Shown in pieces: positions 7,749 to 16,323 of a DNA stretch of 35,702 nt. The position numbers were made by a program, and so were the translations under genes. How positions within the stretch are numbered: position 1 is the stretch's first letter; each line of letters starts with the position of its first letter. The notes under the pieces were generated by a model. The model did no database searches and was not told the DNA's origin. It saw only the letters and a program-made list of their open reading frames with translations. Source of the stretch: Streptococcus suis (GTDB taxonomy: Bacteria > Bacillota > Bacilli > Lactobacillales > Streptococcaceae); NCBI RefSeq assembly GCF_002964045.1, contig NZ_POPB01000323.1, positions 1 to 35,702 of the forward strand. The letters are read 5' to 3'.

Positions 7749-8606
7749 ATGGAAATGTGGTTTTCAGAAGTTCAAACACCGGATGTCAAGTTATCCATTC
7801 GCACCAGCCAGCAACTCTATGCTGGCAAGAGTGAATTTCAGGACATTGCTGTGTTGGACTCGCCAGCCTTTGGAAAAATATTAACCCTTAATGGTCGTGT
7901 TTTATTCTCGGATGCAGATGACTTTGTCTACAATGAGATGGCAGTACATGTACCAATGGCAGTTCATCCAAATCCTAAGAAAATCTTGATTCTGGGTGGG
8001 GGAGATGGTGGCGTTGCCCAAGTTCTCAGTATATATCCTGAAATCGAACGCATTGACGTTGTAGAGCCAGATGAGTTGTTGGTTGAAGTGTGTCGTCAGT
8101 ATTTCCCAGACTATGCCTCTGGCTTGGAAGATGAGCGGGTCGAGGTTTATTTACAGGATGGTCTGCGTTTCTTGCGCAACTGTGAAAACGAATATGACAT
8201 CATCATCAATGATGCGACTGATCCATTTGGACACACGGAAGGGCTCTTTACTAAGGAATTTTACGGTAATGCATACAGGGCTTTGAAGGAAGATGGCATC
8301 ATGGTTTACCAACATGGTTCACCATTTTATGACGAAGATGAGTCTGCCTTTCGTTCCATGCATCGCAAGGCGACCCAATCCTTCCCTATCAGCCGTGTTT
8401 ATCAGGCCCATATTCCGACATCTGCGGCAGGCTATTGGTTATTTGGCTTTGCCTCTAAAAAATACCATCCCATTGAAGATTATGATAAGGAAAAATGGAA
8501 GGCGCGCCAGCTTTTCACAGAATACTATACCGCAAACTTACATATCGGAGCGTTTCTCTTGCCTCGATACGTGGAAGACATTTTAGAAGAAGAGGAGAAA
8601 AAATAA
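7749..8606 (+). CDS. speE: Spermidine synthase-like aminopropyltransferase SpeE
   Basis: The 285-aa product has an N-terminal beta-strand domain and a Rossmann methyltransferase-like core. GGGDGGVAQ (about residues 83-91), VVEPDE and INDATDPFGHTEGLFTKEFY are the family's nucleotide- and polyamine-binding motifs. Classical SpeE transfers the aminopropyl group of decarboxylated AdoMet to putrescine. No AdoMet decarboxylase (speD) is in this operon, and the next two genes encode a different spermidine route, so its physiological donor is uncertain. The start overlaps a good AAGGAGG site ending the previous gene. Its TAA overlaps the next ATG by one base. Confidence 0.92.
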   Translation: MEMWFSEVQTPDVKLSIRTSQQLYAGKSEFQDIAVLDSPAFGKILTLNGRVLFSDADDFVYNEMAVHVPMAVHPNPKKILILGGGDGGVAQVLSIYPEIERIDVVEPDELLVEVCRQYFPDYASGLEDERVEVYLQDGLRFLRNCENEYDIIINDATDPFGHTEGLFTKEFYGNAYRALKEDGIMVYQHGSPFYDEDESAFRSMHRKATQSFPISRVYQAHIPTSAAGYWLFGFASKKYHPIEDYDKEKWKARQLFTEYYTANLHIGAFLLPRYVEDILEEEEKK

Positions 8607-9865
8607 TGAGTCGTTTGTTAGTGATTGGTTGTGGCGGAGTTGCCCAAGTTGCCATCAGCAAGGTTTGCCAGGCAGAAGATACCTTCAAGAAAGTCATTAT
8701 TGCCAGCCGTACCAAGTCCAAGTGTGATGATTTGAAGGCTGTTTTGGAAGAAAAAACAGCCGTAAAAATTGAAACTGCCCAAGTGGATGCAGACAAGGTA
8801 GAAGAAGTGATTGCCTTGATTGAAAGCTACCAGCCCAAAGCTGTCTTGAACGTGGCCCTTCCTTATCAAGACTTGACCATCATGGATGCCTGCTTGGCGA
8901 CAGGTGTGGACTACATCGACACCGCTAACTATGAGTGTGAGGACACCGAAGATCCAGAATGGCGGGCTATCTACGAAAAACGCTGTGCGGAAGAAGGCTT
9001 TACAGCCTACTTTGACTACTCATGGCAGTGGGCTTACAAGGAGCGTTTTGAAAAAGCAGGGCTGACAGCTCTTTTGGGATCCGGATTTGATCCAGGGGTG
9101 ACCAGCGTATTTTCAGCCTACGCATTGAAGCATTATTTCGATGAAATCCACTATATCGACATCCTAGATTGTAACGGTGGAGACCACGGTTATCCATTTG
9201 CGACCAACTTTAACCCTGAAATCAACTTGCGTGAAGTTTCAGCACCAGGCTCTTACTGGGAAAATGGTAAATGGGTGGAAGTCGAAGCCATGTCGATTAA
9301 GCGGGAATATGATTTCCCAGAAGTGGGTCAGAAGGATATGTTCCTCCTCCACCATGAAGAAATCGAGTCGCTTGCAAAGAATATTCCCGGCGTCAAACGC
9401 ATTCGTTTCTTCATGACCTTTGGTCAATCTTATTTGACTCACATGAAATGTTTGGAAAATGTTGGTCTCTTGCGGACTGACCCAATCAACTTTAACGGAC
9501 AAGAAGTAGTACCAATCCAATTCCTCAAGGCATTATTGCCAGACCCAGCCAGCCTTGGTCCTCGTACCGTCGGCAAAACCAACATCGGCTGTATTTTCAC
9601 AGGTATCAAGGACGGCGTGGAGAAAACTATTTACATCTACAACGTTTGTGACCATCAAGAGTGCTACAAAGAGGTCGGTTCCCAGGCTATTTCCTACACA
9701 ACTGGCGTGCCAGCTATGATTGGAACCAAGCTTGTCATGGACGGAACTTGGAAAAAACCAGGCGTTTACAACTTGGAAGAGTTGGATCCAGATCCATTTA
9801 TGGACCTGCTCAACCAATACGGCCTACCTTGGCAGGTAGTAGAAAATCCTGTTTTGGTGGACTAG
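8606..9865 (+). CDS. Carboxynorspermidine synthase (saccharopine dehydrogenase family)
   Basis: The 419-aa product has an N-terminal Rossmann nucleotide-binding motif, LLVIGCGGVAQVAI, and the Lys1/saccharopine dehydrogenase fold (GSGFDPGVTSVFSAYALKHY, VCDHQECY, YTTGVPAMIG). In bacteria with nspC, this enzyme reductively condenses a diamine with L-aspartate semialdehyde to give carboxy(nor)spermidine, using NADPH. The ATG at 8606 was chosen because it is preceded by AGAAGAGGAG, overlaps the speE stop as TAATG, and begins the Rossmann strand directly. Coupled translation with speE is likely. nspC follows with no gap. Confidence 0.92.
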   Translation: MSRLLVIGCGGVAQVAISKVCQAEDTFKKVIIASRTKSKCDDLKAVLEEKTAVKIETAQVDADKVEEVIALIESYQPKAVLNVALPYQDLTIMDACLATGVDYIDTANYECEDTEDPEWRAIYEKRCAEEGFTAYFDYSWQWAYKERFEKAGLTALLGSGFDPGVTSVFSAYALKHYFDEIHYIDILDCNGGDHGYPFATNFNPEINLREVSAPGSYWENGKWVEVEAMSIKREYDFPEVGQKDMFLLHHEEIESLAKNIPGVKRIRFFMTFGQSYLTHMKCLENVGLLRTDPINFNGQEVVPIQFLKALLPDPASLGPRTVGKTNIGCIFTGIKDGVEKTIYIYNVCDHQECYKEVGSQAISYTTGVPAMIGTKLVMDGTWKKPGVYNLEELDPDPFMDLLNQYGLPWQVVENPVLVD

Positions 9866-10993
9866 ATGAGAATCCATCAAGTCCCAACACCAGCTTATGT
9901 CATTGACGAAGCTAAGCTGGTCAATAATTTAGAAATTCTCAAGTCTGTCCAAGAGCGCACAGGCTGCAAGGTCCTCTTAGCTCAAAAAGCCTTCTCCATG
10001 TATGCCACTTACCCCCTAATCAGCCAATACCTAGCTGGAACAACCGCATCAGGACTTTACGAAGCCAAATTAGGTCGTGAGGAATTTGGGGGCGAAGTTC
10101 ATGTTTTCGCCCCTGCCTTTAAGGATGCGGATTTGGAGGAGATTTTGGAAATTGCAGACCATATCGTCTTTAACTCAGAGCGCCAACTCCGCAAGCACGT
10201 GGACAAATGCCGAGTAGCTGGAGTCAGTGTTGGCCTGCGGATCAATCCAGAATGTTCGACCCAAGGGGATCATGCCCTCTATGACCCCTGTGCAGCGGGT
10301 TCTCGTTTCGGTGTTCGCATTGATCAGTTTTCAGAAGACCTGCTTGACTTGGTGGATGGCCTGCATTTTCATACTCTCTGCGAACAAAATTCGGATGATT
10401 TGAAAACCACCTTGGAGGCTGTTGAGGACAAATTCGGCCCCTATCTACACCGTATTAAATGGCTCAATATAGGCGGAGGCCATCATGTGACCAGAGAAGA
10501 TTATGATCTGGACTTGCTGGTTTCCTCTATCCAGCACATGCAGGAAAAATATGGGCTGGAAGTCTACATCGAGCCTGGTGAAGCCATTGCCCTCAATGCA
10601 GGCTATCTGGTGACAGAGGTCTTGGATATTGTGGAGAATGGCATTGAAACCCTGGTTCTGGATGCATCAGCTACCTGCCATATGCCTGATGTCTTGGAAA
10701 TGCCCTATCGCCCACCGCTTCGTTATGGCTTTGAGGCTGGAGAGAAGGCTTTTACTTACAGACTATCTTCCAATACCTGTTTGACGGGCGACATCATCGG
10801 CGACTATTCCTTTGAAAAGCCTGTGGAGATTGGTGACAAGCTCTATTTTGAGGACATGGCAATCTATTCTTTTGTTAAAAATAATACCTTCAACGGCATC
10901 GGTCTGCCAAGTCTGGTCTTGATGGATCAGACTGGTGACTGCCGTATTATAAAGGAATTTGGCTATGAAGATTTCAAAGGGAGGTTATCATGA
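9866..10993 (+). CDS. nspC: Carboxynorspermidine decarboxylase NspC
   Basis: The 375-aa product is a fold type III (alanine racemase-like) PLP decarboxylase. K41 in [10 protein letters not shown] is the Schiff-base lysine, [12 protein letters not shown] binds the phosphate, EPGEAI is present, and [18 protein letters not shown] carries the C-terminal active-site Cys/Asp. It decarboxylates carboxyspermidine or carboxynorspermidine to the triamine. The ATG starts immediately after the previous TAG, with only a weak Shine-Dalgarno, so translational coupling is likely. Its stop overlaps the aguA ATG (ATGA). Confidence 0.95.
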   Translation: MRIHQVPTPAYVIDEAKLVNNLEILKSVQERTGCKVLLAQKAFSMYATYPLISQYLAGTTASGLYEAKLGREEFGGEVHVFAPAFKDADLEEILEIADHIVFNSERQLRKHVDKCRVAGVSVGLRINPECSTQGDHALYDPCAAGSRFGVRIDQFSEDLLDLVDGLHFHTLCEQNSDDLKTTLEAVEDKFGPYLHRIKWLNIGGGHHVTREDYDLDLLVSSIQHMQEKYGLEVYIEPGEAIALNAGYLVTEVLDIVENGIETLVLDASATCHMPDVLEMPYRPPLRYGFEAGEKAFTYRLSSNTCLTGDIIGDYSFEKPVEIGDKLYFEDMAIYSFVKNNTFNGIGLPSLVLMDQTGDCRIIKEFGYEDFKGRLS

Positions 10994-12267
10994 AACGTTA
11001 CTTCAAAATTAGTGAGACTCCATTGAAATTAGTGCGTTATGTAAATGGATTGACAGAGCAATTTACTGAGAATGAAGGATGGTTTGAACAAGAACTATGG
11101 TATCATAGAATATTTTTTAGTGATTTTATGGATTATGAAGAAATCACAGAAGAGGAATGTTTACGACTGACTTTACCAAAGAAATTGGGTTATAGTATGC
11201 CTGCTGAGTATGAGCCCCATCATGGCACGCTCATGGTGTGGCCGACTCGTCCAGGGTCCTGGCCCTTTGATGGTCAGGGGGCAAAAAAAGCCTTTAGCCA
11301 GGTCATTAAAACCATTACTGAAAGCGAGCAGGTCTATCTCTTGGTCGATGAGGCCCACCGTGAAGAAGCCCAATCCATGCTGGGTGATGGTGTAACCTAC
11401 CTGGACATCCCCACCAACGACGCTTGGGCGCGTGATACAGGTCCGACGGTTTTGGTCCATGAAGATGGCAGAGCTTTATCTGTCGATTGGGCTTTTAACG
11501 CTTGGGGCGGAAGTTATGATGGTCTTTATCAGGACTATGAGGCAGATGATCAGGTGGCTAGTCGCTTTAGTCAGGCCATCGGTCTGCCAGTCCATGATGC
11601 CCATCCCTTTGTCCTAGAAGGAGGAGCCATCCATAGCGACGGTGAGGGAACCATCTTGGTGACCGAATCCTGTTTACTCAGCCCAGGCCGCAATCCCCAT
11701 TTGACCAAGGAGCAGATCGAGCAAGTGCTTCTAGATACTCTCGGAGCTGAAAAGGTTCTCTGGCTTCCATACGGAATTTTCAATGATGAAACCAATGAGC
11801 ATGTGGACAATGTTGCGGCCTTTGTTGGTCCAGCCGAGATGGTTTTAGCCTGGACGGATGATGAGGCAGACCCTCAATATGCCATGTCTAAAGCTGATTT
11901 GGACTACTTGGAAAAACAGGTTGATGCCAAGGGCAGAAAGTTGATCGTCCATAAACTGCCTATTCCCAAACATCCAATTCTAGTAACAGAAGAGGACTTA
12001 CCAGGCTATGTTTATGAAGCGGGGGAAGAAGTACGGACAGCTGGCGAACGTTTGGCGGCTTCCTATGTGAATTTCTACGTCAGCAACGGTGCGGTTCTGG
12101 TGCCCCAGTTTGATGATGAGCATGATGCGCAGGCACTTGAGCTTCTAGCGCAGCTTTTTCCCACCAGAAAAGTCGTCGGCATTCCAGCCCGCGACATCCT
12201 ACTTGGGGGTGGGAATATTCATTGTATTACCCAGCAAATTCCCCGATTTGGAAAGGAAAGCAAATGA
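10990..12267 (+). CDS. aguA: Agmatine deiminase with extra N-terminal domain
   Basis: The 425-aa enzyme hydrolyses agmatine to N-carbamoylputrescine and ammonia. The catalytic domain starts near residue 61 ([19 protein letters not shown]) and shows [26 protein letters not shown] and the nucleophile C412 in GGGNIHC. AguA proteins are usually about 365 aa and begin at the PKKLGY region; here residues 1-60 add a compact acidic and aromatic segment ([19 protein letters not shown]..., [23 protein letters not shown]). The DNA for the extension looks AT-richer than its flanks. The ATG overlaps the nspC stop and follows GGGAGG, so the long form is well placed to be translated. An internal ATG near 11199 lacks a good site. 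Confidence 0.95.
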   Translation: MKRYFKISETPLKLVRYVNGLTEQFTENEGWFEQELWYHRIFFSDFMDYEEITEEECLRLTLPKKLGYSMPAEYEPHHGTLMVWPTRPGSWPFDGQGAKKAFSQVIKTITESEQVYLLVDEAHREEAQSMLGDGVTYLDIPTNDAWARDTGPTVLVHEDGRALSVDWAFNAWGGSYDGLYQDYEADDQVASRFSQAIGLPVHDAHPFVLEGGAIHSDGEGTILVTESCLLSPGRNPHLTKEQIEQVLLDTLGAEKVLWLPYGIFNDETNEHVDNVAAFVGPAEMVLAWTDDEADPQYAMSKADLDYLEKQVDAKGRKLIVHKLPIPKHPILVTEEDLPGYVYEAGEEVRTAGERLAASYVNFYVSNGAVLVPQFDDEHDAQALELLAQLFPTRKVVGIPARDILLGGGNIHCITQQIPRFGKESK

Positions 12268-13139
12268 GAAATGTTACTGTAGCAGCTGTCCAGATGCAGT
12301 GTAGTCAGGACCTTTGGGAAAATCTGGCGACCGCTGAGCGTTTGGTCAGACAGGCTGCTGGTCAGGGAGCGCAGATTATCCTCCTGCCTGAACTCTTTGA
12401 GCCTCCTTATTTTTGTCAAGAACGCCAATATGATTATTACAACTACGCCGAGACTGTAGAAGAAAATGCTGCTGTTCAGCACTTTATTCCTATTGCCAAA
12501 GAATTACAGGTCGTTTTGCCTATTTCCTTCTATGAAAAGGATGGCAATAGTCTGTATAATTCTATTGCTGTTATTGATGCGGATGGTAGTGTTTTAGGAG
12601 TTTACCGCAAGACTCATATCCCTGACGACCATTATTATCAGGAGAAGTTTTACTTCACCCCTGGAAATACTGGATTTAATGTCTGGAAAACACGTTACGC
12701 TAAGATTGGCATTGGCATCTGTTGGGACCAATGGTTCCCAGAAACGGCTCGTTGTTTGGCGCTGAATGGAGCAGAATTGCTCTTTTATCCAACAGCTATT
12801 GGTTCGGAGCCGATTTTGGATACAGATAGTCAAGGACATTGGCAACGAACTATGCAGGGCCATGCGGCAGCCAACATCACACCAGTCATTGCGGCCAATC
12901 GGATTGGCTTGGAAGAAGTACAGCCTTCTGCAGAAAATGGAGGACAGTCTTCTAGCCTGCGTTTCTATGGTTCCTCTTTCTTGACAGATGAAACAGGTGA
13001 AGTGATTGAAAAAGCGGGACGCGAGGAAGAAGCTGTCTTGCTTGCTACTTATGACTTGGATAAGGGAGCGCGTGAGCGCTTGGACTGGGGACTCTTTAGG
13101 GACCGCAGACCGCATATGTATCAGAAAATTTCCGAATAA
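12264..13139 (+). CDS. aguB: N-carbamoylputrescine amidase
   Basis: The 291-aa nitrilase-superfamily amidase converts N-carbamoylputrescine to putrescine, CO2 and ammonia. The catalytic triad is visible as E43 (LLPELFE), K116 (YRKTHIPD) and C153 ([12 protein letters not shown]), with the specificity segment [10 protein letters not shown] typical of AguB. The start at 12264 overlaps the aguA stop as ATGA and follows GAAAGG; the longer upstream reading would overlap aguA by 45 bp for no gain. It is the last gene of the polyamine unit, and a hairpin terminator follows. Confidence 0.95.
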   Translation: MRNVTVAAVQMQCSQDLWENLATAERLVRQAAGQGAQIILLPELFEPPYFCQERQYDYYNYAETVEENAAVQHFIPIAKELQVVLPISFYEKDGNSLYNSIAVIDADGSVLGVYRKTHIPDDHYYQEKFYFTPGNTGFNVWKTRYAKIGIGICWDQWFPETARCLALNGAELLFYPTAIGSEPILDTDSQGHWQRTMQGHAAANITPVIAANRIGLEEVQPSAENGGQSSSLRFYGSSFLTDETGEVIEKAGREEEAVLLATYDLDKGARERLDWGLFRDRRPHMYQKISE

Positions 13140-13142
13140 ACA

Positions 13143-13172
13143 AAACAGCCTTGTCAGATGATAAGGCTGTTT
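13143..13172. terminator. Terminator between convergent aguB and DedA-family gene
   Basis: Perfect 10-bp stem AAACAGCCTT (13143-13152)/AAGGCTGTTT (13163-13172). The short T run on each side suggests use in both directions. Confidence 0.7.
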
Positions 13173-13178
13173 CGTCTA

Positions 13179-13772
13179 TTATTTAAGGAATTGTTGTAAA
13201 AATTGGCTTCCATAGATCCAAAAGAAGCTGTAGGCAACGATGGAAAATGGACGACAGAGAAGTGTGATAGTGATAAATTTTCGATAACTCATACTAGTTA
13301 AGCCTGTAATCATGACAACAATATCGGCAGGAGATACTGGTGAGAGCATACAGATAATAAAGAAAATATCATAACCTCGTTTATTATCAATTTTACTTTC
13401 ATACTTGTAAAAGGTTTCTTCGCTCATAAATAACAAGCAGAATTTTTTTCCATAACGACGTGCCAGCCAGAAGAGTATGATACTACCGACTGAAATTCCA
13501 ACATAATTCAGAAAGAATCCCCACCAAAAATTGAAGACTAAAAAACCTACAACAGTAGTAACCCCGCCAGGGATAATTGGAAAAACAACTTGGACAATCT
13601 GAATAGCCAAGAATGAAAGACTACCAAATGCACCTAGACCTTTGATGAACTCAGAAAATACATTTTGGTCATTTAGAATGCCAATCTTATATAACCAAAA
13701 TAGAAAAATAAATGTCCCTATCAGTGTAATAATACTCAATATTTGAATTGCTTTTTGCCAGAATTTATACAT
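13179..13772 (-). CDS. DedA/TVP38-TMEM64 (VTT-domain) membrane protein
   Basis: The 197-aa very hydrophobic protein has about five to six membrane segments. The central segment FPIIPGGVTTVVGFLVF followed by GVSVGSIILFWLARRYGKK is the VTT/SNARE-associated motif, and the C-terminal half has SPADIVVMITGLTSMSYRKF. Relatives are polytopic envelope proteins, some acting as undecaprenyl-phosphate or phospholipid flippases; the substrate here is unknown. No Shine-Dalgarno is visible before the ATG at 13772. A TGGTACAAT extended -10 ends only 6 nt upstream, so the transcript may be leaderless. It is monocistronic and convergent with aguB. Confidence 0.85.
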   Translation of the reverse strand: MYKFWQKAIQILSIITLIGTFIFLFWLYKIGILNDQNVFSEFIKGLGAFGSLSFLAIQIVQVVFPIIPGGVTTVVGFLVFNFWWGFFLNYVGISVGSIILFWLARRYGKKFCLLFMSEETFYKYESKIDNKRGYDIFFIICMLSPVSPADIVVMITGLTSMSYRKFITITLLCRPFSIVAYSFFWIYGSQFLQQFLK

Positions 13773-13833
13773 AATTATATTGTACCATATTTCAAAAAAT
13801 TTTAAAATTGTAAGGAAATTGTAAAAAATAGCT

Positions 13834-13862
13834 TTGCTTTTTACGAAAAAATCTGCTATAAT
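13834..13862 (+). promoter_or_regulatory. ssrA promoter
   Basis: TTGCTT (13834-13839), a 17-bp spacer, and TATAAT (13857-13862) with an upstream TGC that makes an extended -10. Confidence 0.65.
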
Positions 13863-13882
13863 AATTTTCGTATCAAACCTAA

Positions 13883-14227
13883 GGGGTTGTTACGGATTCG
13901 ACAGGCATTATGAGGCTTGTTCTGCAACTCATCGGCAGATGTAAAAATGCCAGTTAAATATAACTGCAAAAAATACAAACACTTACGCATTAGCAGCTTA
14001 ATAACCTGCCTGCGTGACCAGTCGCGAATTGCTTGTGTTTGCTGATTGGTCTTAAAATAACAAGCTACGTTGGGATTGAGTCAGGCTGTCCCAAAAGAGA
14101 TGAACTGACTCGCTTGTGCTAGGTTTGAGTTATGTATCGAGCCCAAGTTAAAGCAAGACATAACCTATGGTTGTAGACGAATAAGTTGGCAGGTGTTTGG
14201 ACGTGGGTTCGACTCCCACCAGCTCCA
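13883..14227 (+). ncRNA. ssrA: Transfer-messenger RNA (tmRNA, ssrA)
   Basis: The 5' end GGGGTTGTTACGGATTCGAC and the 3' end with the T-arm GTGGGTTCGACTCCCAC and AGCTCCA form the alanine-type acceptor half. CCA is not fully encoded and would be added. The tag reading frame runs from the GCA resume codon at 13966 to TAA at 13999-14001 and encodes AKNTNTYALAA, close to streptococcal tags. It rescues stalled ribosomes with SmpB and marks the product for proteolysis. Confidence 0.97.
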
Positions 14228-14232
14228 TATAT

Positions 14233-14320
14233 GGAAGATTACTCAAGAGGCTCAAGAGGCCGTGTTGGAAACGCGGTAGGCGTGTAACAGCGTGCGTGGG
14301 TTCGAATCCCATGTCTTCCG
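14233..14320 (+). tRNA. tRNA-Ser (anticodon GGA)
   Basis: Acceptor arms are GGAAGAT (14233-14239) and GTCTTCC (14313-14319), with discriminator G. The anticodon loop TTGGAAA has GGA at 14267-14269, reading UCC/UCU. A long variable arm and the T-arm GTGGGTTCGAATCCCAT fit class II tRNA-Ser. CCA is not encoded. It starts 5 nt after tmRNA and is probably processed from the same transcript. Confidence 0.95.
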
Positions 14321-14326
14321 TATGGC

Positions 14327-14353
14327 AAGAACGATGAAAATCGTTCTTTTTTT
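14327..14353 (+). terminator. Terminator of ssrA-tRNA-Ser transcript
   Basis: Perfect 9-bp stem AAGAACGAT/ATCGTTCTT with a GAAA loop (14336-14339), then a T run through 14353. Confidence 0.85.
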
Positions 14354-14407
14354 CTTGCTATTGAGATCCTATGAAAACAGAAACGTTCCTTTTTTATTAA
14401 AAATATC

Positions 14408-14435
14408 TTGTAATTTGTCGAGAATATGTTATGAT
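14408..14435 (+). promoter_or_regulatory. add promoter
   Basis: TTGTAA (14408-14413), a 16-bp spacer, and TATGAT (14430-14435). The -10 covers the alternative ATG at 14431, which argues for the start at 14470. Confidence 0.6.
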
Positions 14436-14469
14436 AGTTAACAATATACTTACGAAAGAGGAATTGTTG

Positions 14470-15477
14470 ATGTTGAATGTACAAGAATTAGCCAAGACAG
14501 AATTGCATTGCCATTTGGATGGCTCCCTATCTTTATCGGCAATCCGACAACTTACCCAACTGGCAGGAATTTCCATTCCTGACAAGGATGAGGAACTCAG
14601 AAAATTGGTCAGTATAGAGGGTAAGGTTGATAGCCTGATGACCTATTTGCAAACCTTTAACTTTATCCGTCCACTTTTACAAACCGTAGAAGCATTGGAA
14701 TTAGCTACCTACGATGTGTTACGTCAAGTAGCAGAGGATGGGGTTATTTATATTGAACTTCGTTTTGCACCAGAATTATCAACTGACAAGGGTTTGGCTA
14801 TCCTGGAAGCTGTGAAAGCCGTCTTGCGTGGGATGGAAAAGGCCCAGGAGGAATTTGGTATAGTTGCTAAGCTCTTGGTCTGTGGCTTGAAACAAACTGA
14901 TCCAAGTCAGACCAGAGAAATTTTTTCAGTTATTGCTGATTTGGCACCGAAAGGATTGGCTGGCTTTGATTTTGCTGGAAACGAGGCAGACTACCCAACT
15001 CATGAGCTGGCAGAGTTGATTGACTACACACAATTTCTAGGTTACCCCATGACCTTCCATGCAGGTGAGTGTGGTTGCGTGACCAATGTAGCCCAAGCTC
15101 TGGCCTTGGGTATCAAGCGGATTGGACACGGAACGGCTCTTAGCGGTCACGCTGAGGCTATTCAGGCTTTTGTCAATAGCGGAGCAACGCTTGAGATGTG
15201 CCTGACTTCAAATCTCCAGACCGGAGCTGCCCAAACTCTAGCAGACTTCCCCTATGAACAGCTGGTTCAAGCGGGAGCAAAGATTACCATCAATACTGAT
15301 AATCGAACGGTTTCTAATACAAACCTAAATAAAGAATATCAGCTATTTGTAGAGTATTTTGGAACGACCAAGGAAGAATTTTATCAATTCAACAGAAATG
15401 CTATCCAAGCAAGCTTTGCCAGTGAAGAAGAAAAGGCAAATTTACTTGAACTCCTAGCCCAAAGGTATAATTTGTAA
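14470..15477 (+). CDS. add: Adenosine deaminase
   Basis: The 335-aa TIM-barrel metal hydrolase converts adenosine or deoxyadenosine to inosine. H13-C-H15 in ELHCHLDGS and FHAGECG supply zinc ligands and the catalytic Glu. GIKRIGHGTAL and the SNLQTG stretch are conserved, and INTDNRTVSNT holds the metal-binding Asp in the form common in Gram-positive members. Start 14470 gives MLNVQELAKTELHCHL with AAAGAGGAA 7 nt upstream; the longer reading from 14431 overlaps the -10 box. It is monocistronic with a terminator at 15482-15521. Confidence 0.95.
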   Translation: MLNVQELAKTELHCHLDGSLSLSAIRQLTQLAGISIPDKDEELRKLVSIEGKVDSLMTYLQTFNFIRPLLQTVEALELATYDVLRQVAEDGVIYIELRFAPELSTDKGLAILEAVKAVLRGMEKAQEEFGIVAKLLVCGLKQTDPSQTREIFSVIADLAPKGLAGFDFAGNEADYPTHELAELIDYTQFLGYPMTFHAGECGCVTNVAQALALGIKRIGHGTALSGHAEAIQAFVNSGATLEMCLTSNLQTGAAQTLADFPYEQLVQAGAKITINTDNRTVSNTNLNKEYQLFVEYFGTTKEEFYQFNRNAIQASFASEEEKANLLELLAQRYNL

Positions 15478-15481
15478 AAAG

Positions 15482-15521
15482 AAAGCTCTAGGCCATGTCA
15501 GAACGACCGGCAAAGAGCTTT
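15482..15521. terminator. Terminator between convergent add and ABC operon
   Basis: AAAGCTCT (15482-15489) pairs with AGAGCTTT (15514-15521), with more T after. The loop contains a short secondary GCC/GGC pairing. A and T runs on both sides suit both strands. Confidence 0.65.
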
Positions 15522-15524
15522 TTC

Positions 15525-16307
15525 TTATTGTAAATTTAATTTCTTGGTCATGATAAAGTGTGTACCAAAATAGTAGGCAAAGGCCAGAATGATATTGATC
15601 AAGGCCAAGATAGGACTTGGGTATAACGGTAGTGCGGCATTATAAAGGTTCTCTAGATAATTGGTAAAAATGAGAGCTCCAAACACACCGAGAACAATTG
15701 AAATTCCGATATAGGTTAAAATGGCAAACAGTAGACGGTGGTCTTTAAACAGTTGACCAACAGAGATGGAGAAGTAGATGAGCAAGATTCCCATTGTTGA
15801 CTCAATCAGCATATAGAATAGATGTGCAAATATGACAGGCCAGTCTAATGCTTGTACAACAGTATGCAATTCAGGAATCATGATTTCCTCAGTTCCGAGC
15901 ATGAGAACAGCTAAAATGATTCCGATTGAAAGAACAATGGTAACTCCTGCTAAAAAGTACCAAACCAATGAAGCTACAAGTTTGCTGAGGATAATTTGGT
16001 GGCTGGAGACAGGTAAGGTCATAGTTAAATAGCCCTGGCGACCATAGACATTCTTTCTAAAACGATTGATGACCATGAAAAAAGTTGATAAGCCGAGGGC
16101 AGCAATCAGGATACCGAAAGTCATGAATGACGTACCAAAAAGAACCATTTCAGCACCACCAGGTTCAGTGCTTCCAGCTTGTGCCCGTAAGGTCAAAGCT
16201 TGTAACCAGAATCCAAGTATTGCAGACAGGACCAATGCCCCGACATAAATTCCTAAATACCATTTTCCAACGGATTGAAATTCATATTTGAGTAATTTCT
16301 TAAACAT
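15525..16307 (-). CDS. ABC-2 type transporter permease
   Basis: The 260-aa product has about six membrane segments. The cytoplasmic N-terminus MFKKLLKYEFQSVGKWY resembles the start of many ABC-2 permeases and leads into the first membrane helix. NRFRKNVYGRQGYLTMTLPVSSHQIILSK is the coupling segment typical of YtrC/YhaP-like exporters linked to YtrA regulators. It pairs with the ATPase encoded 16 bp upstream and probably exports or senses an envelope-active compound; the substrate is unknown. A GGAG-type Shine-Dalgarno precedes the ATG at 16307. Confidence 0.85.
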   Translation of the reverse strand: MFKKLLKYEFQSVGKWYLGIYVGALVLSAILGFWLQALTLRAQAGSTEPGGAEMVLFGTSFMTFGILIAALGLSTFFMVINRFRKNVYGRQGYLTMTLPVSSHQIILSKLVASLVWYFLAGVTIVLSIGIILAVLMLGTEEIMIPELHTVVQALDWPVIFAHLFYMLIESTMGILLIYFSISVGQLFKDHRLLFAILTYIGISIVLGVFGALIFTNYLENLYNAALPLYPSPILALINIILAFAYYFGTHFIMTKKLNLQ

Positions 16308-16323
16308 AGCAATCTCCTTCTAA

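Noticed and set aside
8495-8605. Upstream extension of the carboxynorspermidine synthase frame
   Set aside because: It overlaps speE by 111 bp and encodes no conserved sequence; the ATG at 8606 starts the Rossmann strand and has a good ribosome site.
12594-13115. 173-codon open frame on the minus strand
   Set aside because: It lies wholly antisense to aguB, whose catalytic triad is intact; the translation has no recognisable domain and no ribosome site.
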